In this document: piece after piece, positions 1 through 10,950 of the stretch
Numbering within the stretch: the stretch's first letter is position 1
Layout of the letters: each line of letters opens with the position of its first letter
Assembly: GCA_008638375.1 (NCBI GenBank)
Contig: CM018052.1
Coordinates: 18,132,450 to 18,196,449, forward strand
Reading direction: 5' to 3'
Length of the DNA: 64,000 nt
DNA from: Nyssa sinensis
Taxonomy: Eukaryota; Streptophyta; Magnoliopsida; Cornales; Nyssaceae
Translations under genes and position numbers: made by a program
The notes under the pieces: model-generated
Databases searched by the model: none
The model's input: only the letters and a program-made list of their open reading frames with translations
Told to the model about the DNA's origin: nothing

Positions 1-911
1 TCTTTCAAAACGTGGTGAAGTACTTCGGACTACCAGAGGACATTATTAGTGACCGAGACTCGCGGTTCACAAGCAGGTTCTGGACGGAATTGTTTGGGCT
101 GATGGGCTCAGAATTGAAGTTTTCCACAGCAAACCATCCTCAAACTAATGGTCAGACGGAGAGGATGAATGCATTGCTGGAGGAGTACTTGCGGCACTAT
201 GTGACTGCAAGCCAGAAGAATTGGGTGCAGCTTATGAACACTGCCCAATTCTGTTACAACCTGCAGAAGTCCTCTGCAGCAGGATTCAGTCCTTTTGAGT
301 TGGCCACTAGACAGCAGCCCCTCACTCCCCATGAGGTGGCAAAATAGAAGACTAGTGGCCAATGTCCAGCTGCCTATCGCTTTGCGAGAGACAAGCAGGA
401 GCTGCTGGATGAAGCTATAGACAGCCTCAACAAGGCACAATGTTGGATGAAGAAGTACGCTGACAAACACAGGAGGCCGCTTGAGTTTCAACTGGGAGAT
501 CAAGTTCTGCTGAACTTGACTCCCTAAATCTGGAAGAAGATCAGTAGTAAGGCAGTTCACCGAAGGCTGATCCCCAAATATGATGGACCCTTTGAAGTGA
601 TCAAAAGGGTAGGGAATGTGGCTTACCGGCTGAAGCTTCCAAACAGACTGAAGATTCACCCAACATTCCATGTGAGCTTCTTGAAGCCGTTCCATCAAGA
701 TGTTCTTGATGCCTCAAGGAAGCAAGCAAGGAGGGCACCGCCAGTGATAAGGAAACAGTTTGAGAAAGATGTTGAGAAAATTCTTTCTCGCGGGATGCAA
801 GGTCAGAGTAAGAAGAACCGGCAGACTGACTATCTAGTTCAGTGGAAGGGTGGCAGTGAGGCAGATGCAAGTTGGGAAAGAGATGTGACTTTGTGGCAAT
901 TTGAGCGGTAG
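1..911 (+). pseudogene. Ty3/gypsy chromovirus pol, 3' fragment (integrase + chromodomain)
   Basis: This is the C-terminal part of a gypsy polyprotein; the window starts inside the integrase core. The frame beginning at base 3 shows the second catalytic Asp region (ISDRDSRF), then the HPQTNGQTERMNALLEE segment holding the catalytic Glu. The integrase C-terminal fold follows at about 440-700 (KYDGPFEVIKRVGNVAYRL, then HPTFHVSFLKPFH), and a chromodomain near 775-911 (YLVQWKGG...DASWERDVTLWQF). In-frame stops at 345-347 (TAG) and 525-527 (TAA) interrupt it, and a TAG at 909-911 ends the chromodomain frame. Integrase inserts the cDNA and the chromodomain is thought to direct insertion to particular chromatin. 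The lineage resembles Galadriel-type chromoviruses, but I am not certain of the clade. It is followed directly by a PPT and a 3' LTR. Confidence 0.93.
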
Positions 912-952
912 ACTCGAGACTACTTGAACAATCCGACGAGGGCGTCGGATTC

Positions 953-969
953 CTCTGGTGGGGGTGATT
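953..969 (+). other. Polypurine tract of the chromovirus
   Basis: A G-rich tract (ctggtgggggtgattt) lies immediately before the TG that opens the 3' LTR. This is where plus-strand DNA synthesis is primed in LTR retrotransposons. It is short and ends in a few T residues, so the exact RNase H cut is uncertain. Confidence 0.6.
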
Positions 970-1608
970 TGTTAGCCCCTTAAAGGGTTGACACGGCCAT
1001 GGCATTGGTGAGCCTCGGCCAATGCCTAGGCCAAGGTGGGGGTGGCTTGTCACGGACACCCTTACTTGAAGATTGGGATGTCTTGAAGGGTACTTAGACT
1101 CGGTGCAGCTGGTGTGCATGACTTGGGCGCATCAAAAGACCAAGGCAGCACTTTGACAACAGTTGGCGCGCACTGACAGCCTTTGGCAAGATGTACGCGC
1201 ATAGGGGGAGCTACTTAGCTTTCAAGTGATTATGTTCACTCCTGTCAGTTGAGCAAATTGTACTTTGACATATATAGGGGGTAGTACCTCCTTAAGGCGC
1301 CCATGGGCGGTAGCCCATGCGGCCTAAGGCCTTGGCACCTTCGGGGCAAGGCTTGTTACTGTTGCGGCATAGCGTGGCAACGTTTAAAGTCCAAGCCATG
1401 AGTAGGCATGGTTCGGCAATGAGGGCTGACACGGAAGCATTGGTTGGGTCAAGAGGTGCGCGGGTTCAAGGTTGACTGCATAGGGCTGTGTCCTTGAGTG
1501 AGGGCTCGGGGCTAGCAGTTGCGGCGCAGGGCAGTTACGGCGTAAGACAGTTGCGCGGCTGGCAGTTGCAGGGCTGACAGAAGGCGCAAGGCAACTGCCT
1601 ACTGAGTT

Positions 1609-1740
1609 GGCGCATGGATCCAAGGGCTCATATTGTGTGCGGCAATAGGAGGCACGGATCCTCACAGGTGGCGCATTGATCCAAGGGCTCATATGGTGTG
1701 CGGCAAAGGGTAGGCACTGATTCTCACAAGTGGCGCACAT
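1609..1740 (+). repeat. About 61-bp tandem repeat inside the LTR U3
   Basis: Units start at ggcgcatggatccaagggc (1609), ggcgcattgatccaagggc (1670) and, as a partial unit, ggcgcacatccaagg (1732). The first two units match over nearly their full length (ggcgca..gatccaagggctcatat.gtgtgcggca). Tandem repeats upstream of the TATA box are common in retrotransposon U3 regions and often act as enhancers; that role is inferred here. Confidence 0.8.
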
Positions 1741-1872
1741 CCAAGGCTTCAGATAGCCCTAGCAGTTGTGGGCGCAACTGCAAGGCACAGGTGGCAGTCT
1801 GTGACAAACCCTAACAGTTGGGGTGTAACTGCATGCCATGTGCTTGGCACTTGTGGGCGGTTGAGATTTTGG

Positions 1873-1880
1873 CTATAAAT
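1873..1880 (+). promoter_or_regulatory. LTR TATA box
   Basis: The sequence ctataaata follows ttttgg and sits upstream of a stretch ending in the LTR terminus. The position fits the Pol II promoter of the element, with the transcript start expected about 30 bases further on. Confidence 0.55.
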
Positions 1881-2140
1881 ACAATGTAATACCGGGGGGG
1901 GTGCAGATATAGAAGAGAGTGTGTTCTTCTTGTCACGCAACCCCCAAGGCTGTGTTCCTATACTGAGTTGAGTAGTAAAGGTTGGGAAGAGTTTTCCTGT
2001 AATCTGTCTTTGTGTGTGTTGTTGTGTTCTCTTTACAAGCCTCTTGGCGTGAGTGAGTGTTTTGGCTAACTAAGACAGCGTCTTAGTGCCGCACAAGACA
2101 GAAAATTCATAAACGAATTTAGGCCCTGTGACACTTAACA

Positions 2141-2660
2141 CAATAAAATTTATTGTGTCCAGGTTTCTATTATTTGACCATTCTGTCCCATCGTCACCTT
2201 TCCTATTAAAAATTAAAATAATGAAATTTCACTATTTCATTTTCCGAAATTTCAATGTTTCACTGGACAAAATTTTATTATTTGGTGGTGATTTTTTTTT
2301 CTTTCAAAATTTTATATGTAATATGAATCTTATTTAATAAATCTTAAATTTTAGAATAAGATTATATAAATTTTATTAAAAATAAATTTATAATATGTAA
2401 GTTATTAAATTTTAAAAATTAAAAAAATCTTTTTTACAACACTTCCTTAATTTCTGAGAATTAGTTACGAAGATGCAATTTATATATAGTAAGAGATATT
2501 TTAGTGACAAAAAGATTGAGAAACTTTTGGGGTTAAAAAAAATTGGTTTGAATCTCATCCAAAAAAAATTTATTTTAGTATTCCAAAATTTAAAGGCCTC
2601 ATTTAAATGTCACTTTAGGTCTCAAATTCACTCGAGCTAGCTTGGGAGCTTATGTCAAAA
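2141..2660. other. AT-rich non-coding spacer
   Basis: Very AT-rich sequence with T and A runs. The reading frames present are short and low in complexity (for example 2128-2337) and do not resemble proteins. I see no RNA gene or element boundary. Confidence 0.6.
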
Positions 2661-3527
2661 TAGTTTGATAGAGTTGTTATAACAAGCCTAATTTATGGAT
2701 ATGTCATGACCAACTCTTGTGTTATACGTATGTTTTTGACTACTTGATATGAATATACAAAGATGATAGGCAAATAAACTTATGTAGATCATTAAATTTT
2801 GTGTTTGTCCTCCTCTTGATGTCCACTTGGTATCCTATTCGCTCAAAGGACAGCGTCTGCCACATTTAATTTACTTTGAGGTGTTCTGACTCCTTTTAGA
2901 TGTTGATTGATGTGTATGCCAAAGCATTTACTTTGTGCATATGCCATGACTAACCCATGTGTTAAGCACATGTTTTTGGCTGTTTGACATGAATATACGT
3001 AGACAATAGGCAACTAAACTTATGTAGATCATTACATTTTATGTTTCTCCTACTCTTGATGTCCACTTGTTATCCTGCTCGCTCAAAGAGAAAGGTCTGC
3101 GATATTTTATTTACGTGGTCATTTAGACGTTCTGATTCATTTTAGATGTTGATTGATGTGTCTTTTTACCAAAGTTGTTGTGTTTGTCCTCCTCTTGATA
3201 TGCCAAAGCATATAAACTCATAGTTTGATACAGTTGTTATAACAAGCCTACTTTGTGCATATGCCATGACTAACTCGTGTTATGCACATGTTTTTGGCTC
3301 CTTGACATGAATATATGTAGATGATAGACAAGTAAACTTGTGTAGATCATTACATTTTATGTTTTTCCTCTAGATATCCACTTGTTATATTGCTCGCTCA
3401 AAGAGAAAGGTCTACGATATTTGATTTACGTGAACTTTTAGACGTTCTAATTCATTTTAGAGGTTGATTGATGTATCTTTTTACCAAAGTTGTTGTGTTT
3501 GTCCTCCTCTTGATATGCATATAAACT
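2661..3527. repeat. Imperfect direct repeat, three units
   Basis: Three diverged copies of one unit are present. Landmarks recur in order: atg(t/c)catgac at 2701, 2941 and 3261; the segment tgtagatcatta(c/a)attt; gtccacttg; ctcgctcaaag; ttgattgatgt. The opening block tagtttgatagagttgttataacaagcct (2661) recurs at 3221 but is missing from the middle unit. Spacings are therefore 240 and 320 bases. The closing block tgttgtgtttgtcctcctcttgatatgc is shared by the second and third units. No coding potential is visible; origin unknown. Confidence 0.85.
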
Positions 3528-3553
3528 AAAAATATTGCATTAGTCGAGCCTTT

Positions 3554-3660
3554 TGTCGCGATTTCATATCGGTTGTGAATAGAATTTATTGGGTCATATA
3601 AGCGGTTCGGTACCTTTATCCATTAGTTGTAATTTTTGGGTCAGAATCCAACCCGCGACA
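3554..3660 (+). repeat. TRIM left LTR
   Basis: Starts TGTCGCGATTT and ends CCCGCGACA, with imperfect inverted ends (TGTCGCG/CGCGACA). It shares catataagcg, cggtacct and gggtcagaatc with the right LTR in the same order. Confidence 0.85.
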
Positions 3661-3661
3661 G

Positions 3662-3674
3662 TGGTATTAGAGCC
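3662..3674 (+). other. TRIM primer-binding site (tRNA-iMet type)
   Basis: tggtattagagcc matches the complement of the initiator tRNA-Met 3' end (TGGTATCAGAGCC) with a single C-to-T difference. It is placed one base inside the left LTR, where reverse transcription is primed. Confidence 0.85.
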
Positions 3675-3786
3675 GACCCGAGACTCTGATAGTCAGGTGG
3701 TAACCATATAGCCCGGGCAGACCGAGCTTGAACCCGTCTTGAGATCCGATCGCGCTAAGGACGTCGCAAATTCAGGTAGGAAAGTA

Positions 3787-3894
3787 TGTCACAATTCCAC
3801 ATCGATTGTGAGTAGGGAGTTCTTGAGACATATAAGCGATCCGGTACCTCTGACCATTAGTTACAGCTTTTGGGTCAGAATCTGACCGATGACA
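3787..3894 (+). repeat. TRIM right LTR
   Basis: Starts TGTCACAATTCC and ends CCGATGACA. It aligns end to end with the left LTR but with many substitutions, several of them transitions. Confidence 0.85.
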
Positions 3895-5164
3895 CTTTGC
3901 TCACATAAAAATGACATTTGAGCAAGAGCATATGGGCCTTGGCATATAAGTGACAACACAAAAATGACAAGCCTCTAAAAATGACACATAAAACAAAAGT
4001 GACAACATTAGTCAGTCGTCACTTCTTTTTTTTTTAAAATAACAAAAATATCCTTATGCATGATTTATTTTTGTTAATGACAAAATTAACCCAGCTAGAG
4101 AACTTGTTGGGTAATGTGTCTCTCATATTCTAACTTGTGGTGACTAGCATCACTGCAATGGTGGTGCATTAATAATAGTAAAAAGTTTGCACTCTTTTGA
4201 TAACAATCCATCTCTCTGAAAGTCTGAACCAATATGATCCTAAAATTTAGCTGTCCAAAAAAAAAAAAAAAACAAAGAAATCTATTTGATTCAACTCTAG
4301 ATTTTTACACTTTGCCATTGGGTAAAATTTTAAAATTTTCATAACAAGTGAGTTTTTAATCACTCATTCTTTAAATACATTTTTTTGGACAAATTTGCAT
4401 ACTATTGAAAATCAATTTTAATTATCCAACATGTGGCCAAAATTTTTATAATACTAAAAATAATTGCGAATTTTTTCAATTTTTATAAGTATTGCTCAGA
4501 CAAATTTTTATAATTTTAGAGTGGTTTTTTTTTTTTTTTTTTTTTTAATTTTCATATTCAATATGGATGTTGTTTGATAGGTCTAATTGTTTAAAATTCA
4601 AATATATGAACTTTTTTTGTATGAATAATTAAAGGACTTCATGAGTTAATATATTTGGACTTAAACTAAATGATCATTTTGGTGCTTTTCATGAATTGTT
4701 GACTTTTTTTTTTTTTTTTTTTTTAAGGATGTGTTGGGGGGTAGGGTTGGGGTTTTCTTTTTTACACCCACAACGTGTGTTTTTGGTGCAATACATGATT
4801 TTTCCTTAAATGTTGGTTGTAAAAACCCTGTTTTCGTGTGAGGCTTATACTATTTTTGTGGTTGCACAACTCCGTAAACTTTGTTTATCATTTTTATTTT
4901 TGATAAAATTATAATTAAATAACGAGAGAAAATAATTTATAGTGTAAAACTACTTATAAATAATTTCTATTAAACACTAGAATAACAAAGTGGTTATGTC
5001 GTATCAATTTTTTAGGATTGCTTTTATAAATTTGGAACTCTCCTAAACGAGTCCCTAGCCTCTTATAGCGCCTCTCATAGCTATGGCAACAGAAAGTCAA
5101 GAGCCGAGACAGTTCTTTTACTGTTTTTTAGCATTACTGACTGGGACGGAGTGATTGACCGGGC
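3895..5164. other. AT-rich non-coding spacer
   Basis: The stretch holds several copies of the short word aaaatgaca (about 3906-4000), long homopolymer T runs near 4524 and 4704, and a poly-A run near 4258. No coding frame, RNA gene or clear element boundary is visible. Confidence 0.55.
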
Positions 5165-6052
5165 CCTATAATAATAATAATAATAATAATAAGGGATAAT
5201 TACAATTATCTTAAATTTTTGATAATTACATATAATTTTCTTAAGATTTCAAAAATAACACATTTTTTTTTTCTAATTTTAATATTAGTATCAGATTCCT
5301 CTTGTTGTCTGATGCCCTTAGTGAAAGTGACAGAACTTGATGATGTAATCATATTTTTTTTAAATGCTTATTTTGCCCTTAAAAATAATAAAATGATAAT
5401 ATTATCCTCATAAAATAATATAAAATTACTAATTTAACCTTGTTTTAAAACTGTCATCCCTCCTTCACTCTCTCTTAACAAATAACTTAAAAACAACTAA
5501 GTTATCCAAAAAAAAAAAACTTAAAAACAACTAAACCAAAACTATTTCCTTTTTAAAATTATTTAATCTCTCTAAAATTCTTTATAAAAAAATATTTTCT
5601 ATCCCTAAAATTTTTCTCTAAAATTCTTCTCTAAAATTCTTCTCTGTCTTTCTAAAATATCTTTTATATCTTCTCTCTCCAAACCTTATAAAAATATTTC
5701 TAAAATTAATTTCTTTTCATTTAAAACATTTTTCTAAAATTAATTTATATTTCTAAAAATTTCTCTAAAATTATATATGATCTCTCTAAAAATTATCTTT
5801 TAAATCTTGTCTCTATGAACCTTATCCAAATCTTCTGTTTCAATTATTTTTCACTAAAATTATATAGTCTCTCTAAAAATTGATCTCTTTAAATTTCTCT
5901 CTTTAACATCTTTTAAAAAAAGAAGAAGAAGGAAACTGTAATCACTTGTGTAAAAAAAACAACCAACTTATCAACAAACACAACAAAAAATAATACTGAT
6001 TTGTATAAAAAAAAAAAAAAACCACTTGCAAAAAAGAAATCACAAATACAAC
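5165..6052 (+). mobile_element. Left arm of a putative non-autonomous DNA element
   Basis: Starts beside an (ATA)n tract (5168-5192) and continues agggataattacaattatctt. Read as reverse complement, the region ending at about 13150 starts in a similar way (TAA repeats, then aataattac.cttgtctt), and so does the end of the copy at 14920, which suggests terminal inverted repeats. The rest of the arm is dense in ctctctaaaatt words also present at 13190-13330. Copia-1 begins directly after it at 6053. This is a possible MITE- or MULE-derived element; the family is not recognised. Confidence 0.4.
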
Positions 6053-7316
6053 TGTTAATTAGTTCTTTATTAAATCCGTTTTATTTTAGCAATAGAATAA
6101 TTTGAAAAAATACAGAACTTGTTTTCTGTATTCTGTAAATACAGAATCTATTTGCTGCATTATGTAAAAACAGAACTTGAATTAACAGAGAATAGAAACT
6201 AATTTCATTCTAAGGTTTTAAAACTGAGTTATGATTCTAGAGTTAAAAACCAGAAACAGATTATTATTTAGAAATAGTATACAAAATTCACCAAAAGGAA
6301 AAACAGAAATCGAAGAAACTTCAAGTTTTTGAATCAAAAAGATGGAACAGACCAAGTCTAGCGTTTGACGCCCTCGTACTTGGTGCTTATGATTTGAATG
6401 GATATCTGCCTCCTAGGATGAAGTGGTCTCACACAGAAAAGAAGCATTGCAGACTCTGTGTATAATGAACTAGACTTATGTTTTAGAACTCTCTCAAACT
6501 AGATGTATGAACACATAAAAAATGTAATGAATTCAATCCATGAATGTAGGTGCGTAGGTGGTGTTTATATAGAGCATTCATGTCTATTTGTTATAGACAC
6601 GAAAGCTTACAGCTATAACTGTTCAACGAACAACTACAGGGAAGAAGATGATTCAGTCAAAATTCAAATCAAAAGTTTAATTGCAAAATGACATCGTTTT
6701 AAATTTAAACCAAAACCAAAACCAAATGAAAAACAATAGCATTTGATTTAAATTATCCTAGTAACAAAAAAGACAACGTTTTGGACAGTTTCTAACAGTA
6801 ACAAAAATGACAACGTTTTAAAAAAGTATTTAAATGAATTTTTTCAAAAAAAGATATATGTATAGCTGCCTAAGGCCCAAACCCAAACCCGACCAAATCT
6901 GGCCCAGTTCGGTTCGGTGTGAGATGGTGTAGGGCGGTGGCGACGGTGCGTGCGTGTGTGGTGAACTAAGTATGTACTAGGTCCCTCCTTCCACAAAACT
7001 TGGGTGACCCTTAGGGCCCAAACCTTCCTTCAAGGTAATTGTATATATAATTTTTAAAATCCTTGTACCCATCCTCTATGGGACATAAGCTTTTTACAAG
7101 TTTCAAGCTTTTGTTACCATTTTCAAGTGGTGATGTTTAAAGGCAATTTCTCATTTATTCCTTAATAGTTTTGAGCAACCTAATACATGATCTTAATCTC
7201 TTCATGGAGGAAAACACATTTCCATATGGACCCACCAAAATTAATGTGTAGGATCCACTTTACTTTTAGCTCAAAAATAGTTAATTATTATGCTAAAAAA
7301 CCCACTTTTCATAATA
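6053..7316 (-). repeat. Copia-1 3' LTR
   Basis: The plus-strand left end reads TGTTAATTAG and matches 12040 in the other LTR. The right end is set by alignment with the Copia-2 LTR, where ...TCTAACA is followed by the PPT complement atccc; in Copia-1 this end has mutated to ataata. It contains a minus-strand TATA box at 6563-6571. ORFs inside (6503-6691, 7293-7475) are not protein-like. Confidence 0.75.
6563..6571 (-). promoter_or_regulatory. Copia-1 LTR TATA box
   Basis: Plus-strand gtttatatag, read on the minus strand as ctatataaac. The same word with the same context (ggtggtgtttatatag) occurs in the Copia-2 LTR at 16453, so it is conserved where the Pol II start is expected. Confidence 0.6.
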
Positions 7317-7901
7317 ATCCCCCACATGAATGAAATTGACTGAAAGCAATACAAATGATATGCAAACACTTAGAGAGAGTTCTTTTGGAAATCTTCTGCC
7401 TAGAGGTAGGTAGCTTGTGACCTTGAACCTTTCCTTGTGAAATACTATCGGGGTTATTGGTTGTTTAGTGAACATGATGTCTTGAACTATTCAATTGTTT
7501 GTGTAAAACAAGACATAACATTCACACAGAATCTTTTCTGACACAGCTAGTTCTCATGATTGTGTTCATTTTGGCCTTGAACAATTCCTGATTTCACGAG
7601 TGCTCCTAGAGAATTTAGCCTTTATCATTCTCATAGAACCAGGCCAGTTCACACTCACATAGGTGATTTCTTATTTAGAGTATCCTGCCATAGCCTACTT
7701 GTATTTAACAAGGTATAAAAATCATTAAAAGCTTCGCTTATCATTTTCAACGCTATAGGCATCACTATTTTTATCATAGGAATGGGTAGGAGATTTTATC
7801 TCTATAGTGATCTTAATGAGTCACACAGAATTTGGTTGTCCCTTTAAACCTAGATCTTGGGATCTCCAGTCAGCTAGGTTAGGTTTCCATTATGGTGACT
7901 T
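7317..7901 (-). other. Copia-1 3' non-coding region with PPT
   Basis: Lies between the RNase H end and the 3' LTR. The minus-strand sequence abutting the LTR is atgtgggggat, a G-rich PPT (7317-7327), paralleled by gtgagggat in Copia-2. A second purine-rich tract (plus-strand cccattccccccc, about 7920) overlaps the end of the RNase H frame. Confidence 0.6.
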
Positions 7902-9340
7902 TTAGTGTATAGGCTTTAGGCCCATTCCCCCCCATGATTTATTCACTTGCTTTCTGGTTAAACCTTTGGTTATCGGATTCGCAATATTATCTTTTAACCC
8001 TATGTATTCAATGGCCACAATACCATTAGAGAGAAGTTGTTTCACGGTATTATGTTTTCGACGAATATGTTGAGACTTACCGTTATACATGTGACTCTGT
8101 GCCTTATCAATTGCTAATTGACAATCGCAATGAATATAGATGGCAGGCACAGGTTATGGCCATATTGGAATATCTTCTAGGAAGTGATGAAGCCACTCAA
8201 CTTCTTCACCAGCTTTATCAAGTGTAATAAACTCAAATTCCATTATAGATCTAGCAATGCATGTTTGTTTAGAAGATTTCTATAATACCGCTTCACCACC
8301 AAGTGTAAACAAATAGCCACTTGTGGATTTTGAGTCTTTGGTATCGGATATCCAGTTTGCATCATAGTATCCTTATAGTATTCCTGGATACCTTGAGTAG
8401 TGCAATCTATAGTTTTAGGTGTATTTCAAATATATCAAAACCCTAACTATTGCCTTCCAATGGTACGGACCAGGATTACTTGTGTATCTACTCAATTTGC
8501 TAACTGCATACGCTATGTCTGGATAGGTACAATTCATCACATACATTAGGCTTCCAATTATTTGCGCATACTCTAGTTATGATATTCTTTTGCCATTATT
8601 TTTGGATAAGAGTACATTTACGTCTACAGTGTTCTTGTTGGACTGCTATCATCTTGTTTAAATTTCTTGAGTATTTCTTAATGTAATGTGATTGAGATAA
8701 TATCAGTTCATCCAATGTTATAGAGATTTTTATCTCAACTACAATATCGCCAATACCTAAGTCTTTCATGTCAAAGTTATTGTTTAATGGTTTCTTGGTA
8801 GCTTTAATGACATCATTATTACTACCCATAATGAGCATATCATCAACAAAGAGACAAATAATGACATAGCCATTCTTTGTGTTCTTCACATATACACATT
8901 TGTCACATTCATTGATCTAAAAACAATTTGACATCATTACATTGTCAAATTTCTCATGCCATTGCTTTGGTGCTTGTTTTAGTCCATAAAGAGATTTAAC
9001 AAGCTGACAAACTTTCTTTTTTTGACTTGGAACAATAAACCATTTGGGTTGTTCCATGTATATTTGTTCATCTAATACACTATTTAAGAAAGCTATCTTT
9101 ACATCCATTTGATATATCTCAAGATTGTGTATATTTGTAATGACTATTAACATTCAAATGGATGATATCCTTGTAACAGGAAAATATGTATTGAAATAGT
9201 CCAAGCCTTCCTTTTGCCTATATCCTTTGATAACAAGCCAGGCCTTGTACTGTTCAATAGATCCACTTATTTTTATTTTCTTCTTGAATATCCATTCATA
9301 TCCAAGAGGTTTTGAACCTGGTGGAAGATCCACTAGTTCT
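7902..9340 (-). pseudogene. Copia-1 reverse transcriptase and RNase H remnants
   Basis: From high to low coordinates: an RT N-terminal part around 8917-9153 (VITNIHNLEIYQMDVKIAFL, with the catalytic Asp in MDVK, then LVKSLYGLKQAPKQWHEKF); an RT palm part at 8596-8889 with FVDDMLIMG replacing the usual YVDD context; and RNase H at 7902-8150 (IHCDCQLAI, then HIRRKHNTVKQLL and the closing MGLKPIH). RT copies the RNA to DNA and RNase H removes the template. Several frameshifts and stops separate the parts, so no functional enzyme can be made. Confidence 0.9.
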
Positions 9341-10436
9341 CATGTATGATTTTGTAGAATGGATTCTACTTCATTGTTTATAGCCTCTTTCCAATAAGGA
9401 GCTTTAGGACTCGAAATTACTTCTTTAAAGCTTTGAGGCTCATCTTCTAACAAATACGTTGAAAAATCTAGACCAAAATATTTTGATGTTCTAGTCCTTT
9501 TACTTCGTCTAGGTCCATCATCATCTTGTTGCTCATGACTACTACCTACTATAGTGTTATCAATTCTTTTATTTAAATTCGACTCATGTTTTAATTTGTG
9601 AGGAAATACATGTTCAAAGAACGATGCATTCATTAACAAAATAATAATATTAACACGGATATAGATAATTTTAGATTTATGGATAAAAAATCGATAAACA
9701 CTACTATTATGAACATATCCTATGAAAACAAAATCAACTATTTTTTGTCCTATTTTAACCTTTTTAGGTGTAAGAACTGCCACCTTAGTCAAACACCCCT
9801 ATACTTTTAAGTATTTGTAAGAAGGTCTTTGACCTTTCCACAATTCATATGGGGACTTGTTGGTTTTCTTTGAAATATTCGATTGAGAATATAATTTGGG
9901 GAAAGAATTGTTTCCCCCTACAAATTCTGAAGTAGTCCAGAACTTAATAGCAATGCATTCATCATTTCTCTTAAAGTTCTTTTTTTTTTCATTCAGTAAT
10001 TCCAATTTGTTGAGGTGAATAGGGTGCAGTTGTTTGATGTATAATACCATGTTGTGAACAGAATTCACCAAAAGGTGCTCCATATTCATCACTCCTATCA
10101 CTTCTCAATATCTTGATTTTCTTACCAAGTTGATTCTCAACCTCATTCTTGTAATGCTTAAACATTTCTAATGCCTCATCTTTACTTATCAACAAGTAAA
10201 AATAAAAATATCTTATGCAATCATTTATAAAGGTAAGAAAAATATTTCTTACTACCTTTAGTTTGAATAAATTTCAGATCACAAATATTTGAATGTATTA
10301 ATTCTAGAGGTTCACTACTTCTTTCAATTGATTGAAAAGAAGTTTTTGTAAGCTTTGCTTTTACAAAAGTCTCACATTTATGATTTGAATCAAATTCTAT
10401 TTTAGGCAAACATTCCATATTAACTAATCTACGCAA
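9340..10436 (-). pseudogene. Copia-1 integrase remnants
   Basis: Core-domain pieces include LISKDEALEMFKHYKNEVEN, then ILRSDRSDEYGAPFGEFCSQ carrying a catalytic Asp, then HQTTAPYSPQQIGITE, and the C-terminal part KSPYELWKGQRPSYKYLKV followed by KKVKIGQKIVDFVFIGY. A hydrophilic linker towards RT contains PRRSKRTRTSKYFGLDF, typical of copia integrase/RT junctions. The pieces lie in different frames with stops between them. Confidence 0.88.
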
Positions 10437-10687
10437 TGTATCATAATTAACATGTTATAATTTACCATGCCACATATTTAAAGACTCAAGCCTATAAGCA
10501 GAAGTTGTGTTCTTATTATTATTAATAGAAGGTACAACAGTAATTACATTCATATTAAAGAGCCCATCGCTCATATATCTCTTACCCACATACATCCCAT
10601 TTTTGGTAAGGAGAAATTTATCAAACAAACACCAATTTGAATCCTTTTTTGCTCAACAATGATCCATACACCAAGTTCTTTCAGATA
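10437..10687 (-). pseudogene. Copia-1 integrase N-terminal / protease linker remnant
   Basis: Minus-strand sequence between integrase and protease. Its position predicts the protease C-terminal half and the HHCC zinc finger. Fragments such as LWHGKL (from about 10455) and RRLVNMECLPKIEFD are compatible with the 'LWH.RLGH' and 'M..L.' landmarks. Frames are broken, and domain assignment rests mostly on position. Confidence 0.5.
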
Positions 10688-10950
10688 TCAGGCACATGAA
10701 GCACATTGTTGAGGGTAAGCTCTTTTTTTGGATGTCATCTTCAGTACTACTTGTCCTTGACCTTTAACATTAGAAGTTGAGGAGTTGCACTTAAAAAGTT
10801 GTTCTCTATTATCTGTAGCATGATATGATGAGAACATCTTCTTATCAGAGCAAAATGGCAAGTAGCCCCAGTTTCCACCCACCATTCTTTAGTATTACTG
10901 CCAATGAAGTTGACTTCGGAAACCACAACCAAAAGATTCATTTTAGACAC
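10688..10950 (-). pseudogene. Copia-1 aspartic protease remnant (active-site Asp changed to Glu)
   Basis: The segment SNTKEWWVETGATCHFAL corresponds to the copia protease active site, normally W.(V/I)D(T/S)GA..H. The nucleotide triplet is unambiguous: plus-strand ttc read as GAA, giving Glu where catalytic Asp is expected. A frameshift follows soon after. Protease would cut the polyprotein into Gag, IN and RT. Confidence 0.85.

Larger units (their letters stand above)
970..2140 (+). mobile_element. 3' LTR of the chromovirus
   Basis: The segment opens with TGTTAG after the PPT and closes with TAACA, a short inverted terminal match. It contains a TATA box (about 1873-1880) roughly 260 bases before its end, as expected for a U3-R-U5 layout. 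The left LTR lies outside the window, so neither length nor target duplication can be confirmed. The right boundary could instead be the CA at 2132-2133. The LTR is GC-richer than the flanking spacer and is packed with short GGC/GCA-rich repeats. ORFs inside it on the minus strand look like shadows. Confidence 0.7.
3554..3894 (+). mobile_element. TRIM (terminal-repeat retrotransposon in miniature), complete
   Basis: Two direct repeats of 107 and 108 bases, each opening TGTC and closing GACA, flank a 126-base interior. The interior begins one base after the left LTR with a tRNA-Met-type primer-binding site and ends with a purine-rich tract (caggtaggaaagta). That is the full architecture of a TRIM: LTR, PBS, PPT, LTR and no coding sequence. 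Flanking CTTT at 3550-3553 and 3895-3898 is a plausible remnant of the target duplication. The LTRs differ at many positions, so the insertion is old. Movement would require proteins from an autonomous element. Confidence 0.88.

Noticed and set aside
601..1119. 172-residue minus-strand ORF
   Set aside because: It overlaps the clear integrase/chromodomain coding on the plus strand and the start of the LTR; no protein resemblance.
7920..7934. Second purine tract of Copia-1 as the true PPT
   Set aside because: It overlaps the RNase H end, and alignment with Copia-2 places the LTR boundary at about 7316 next to another G-rich tract.
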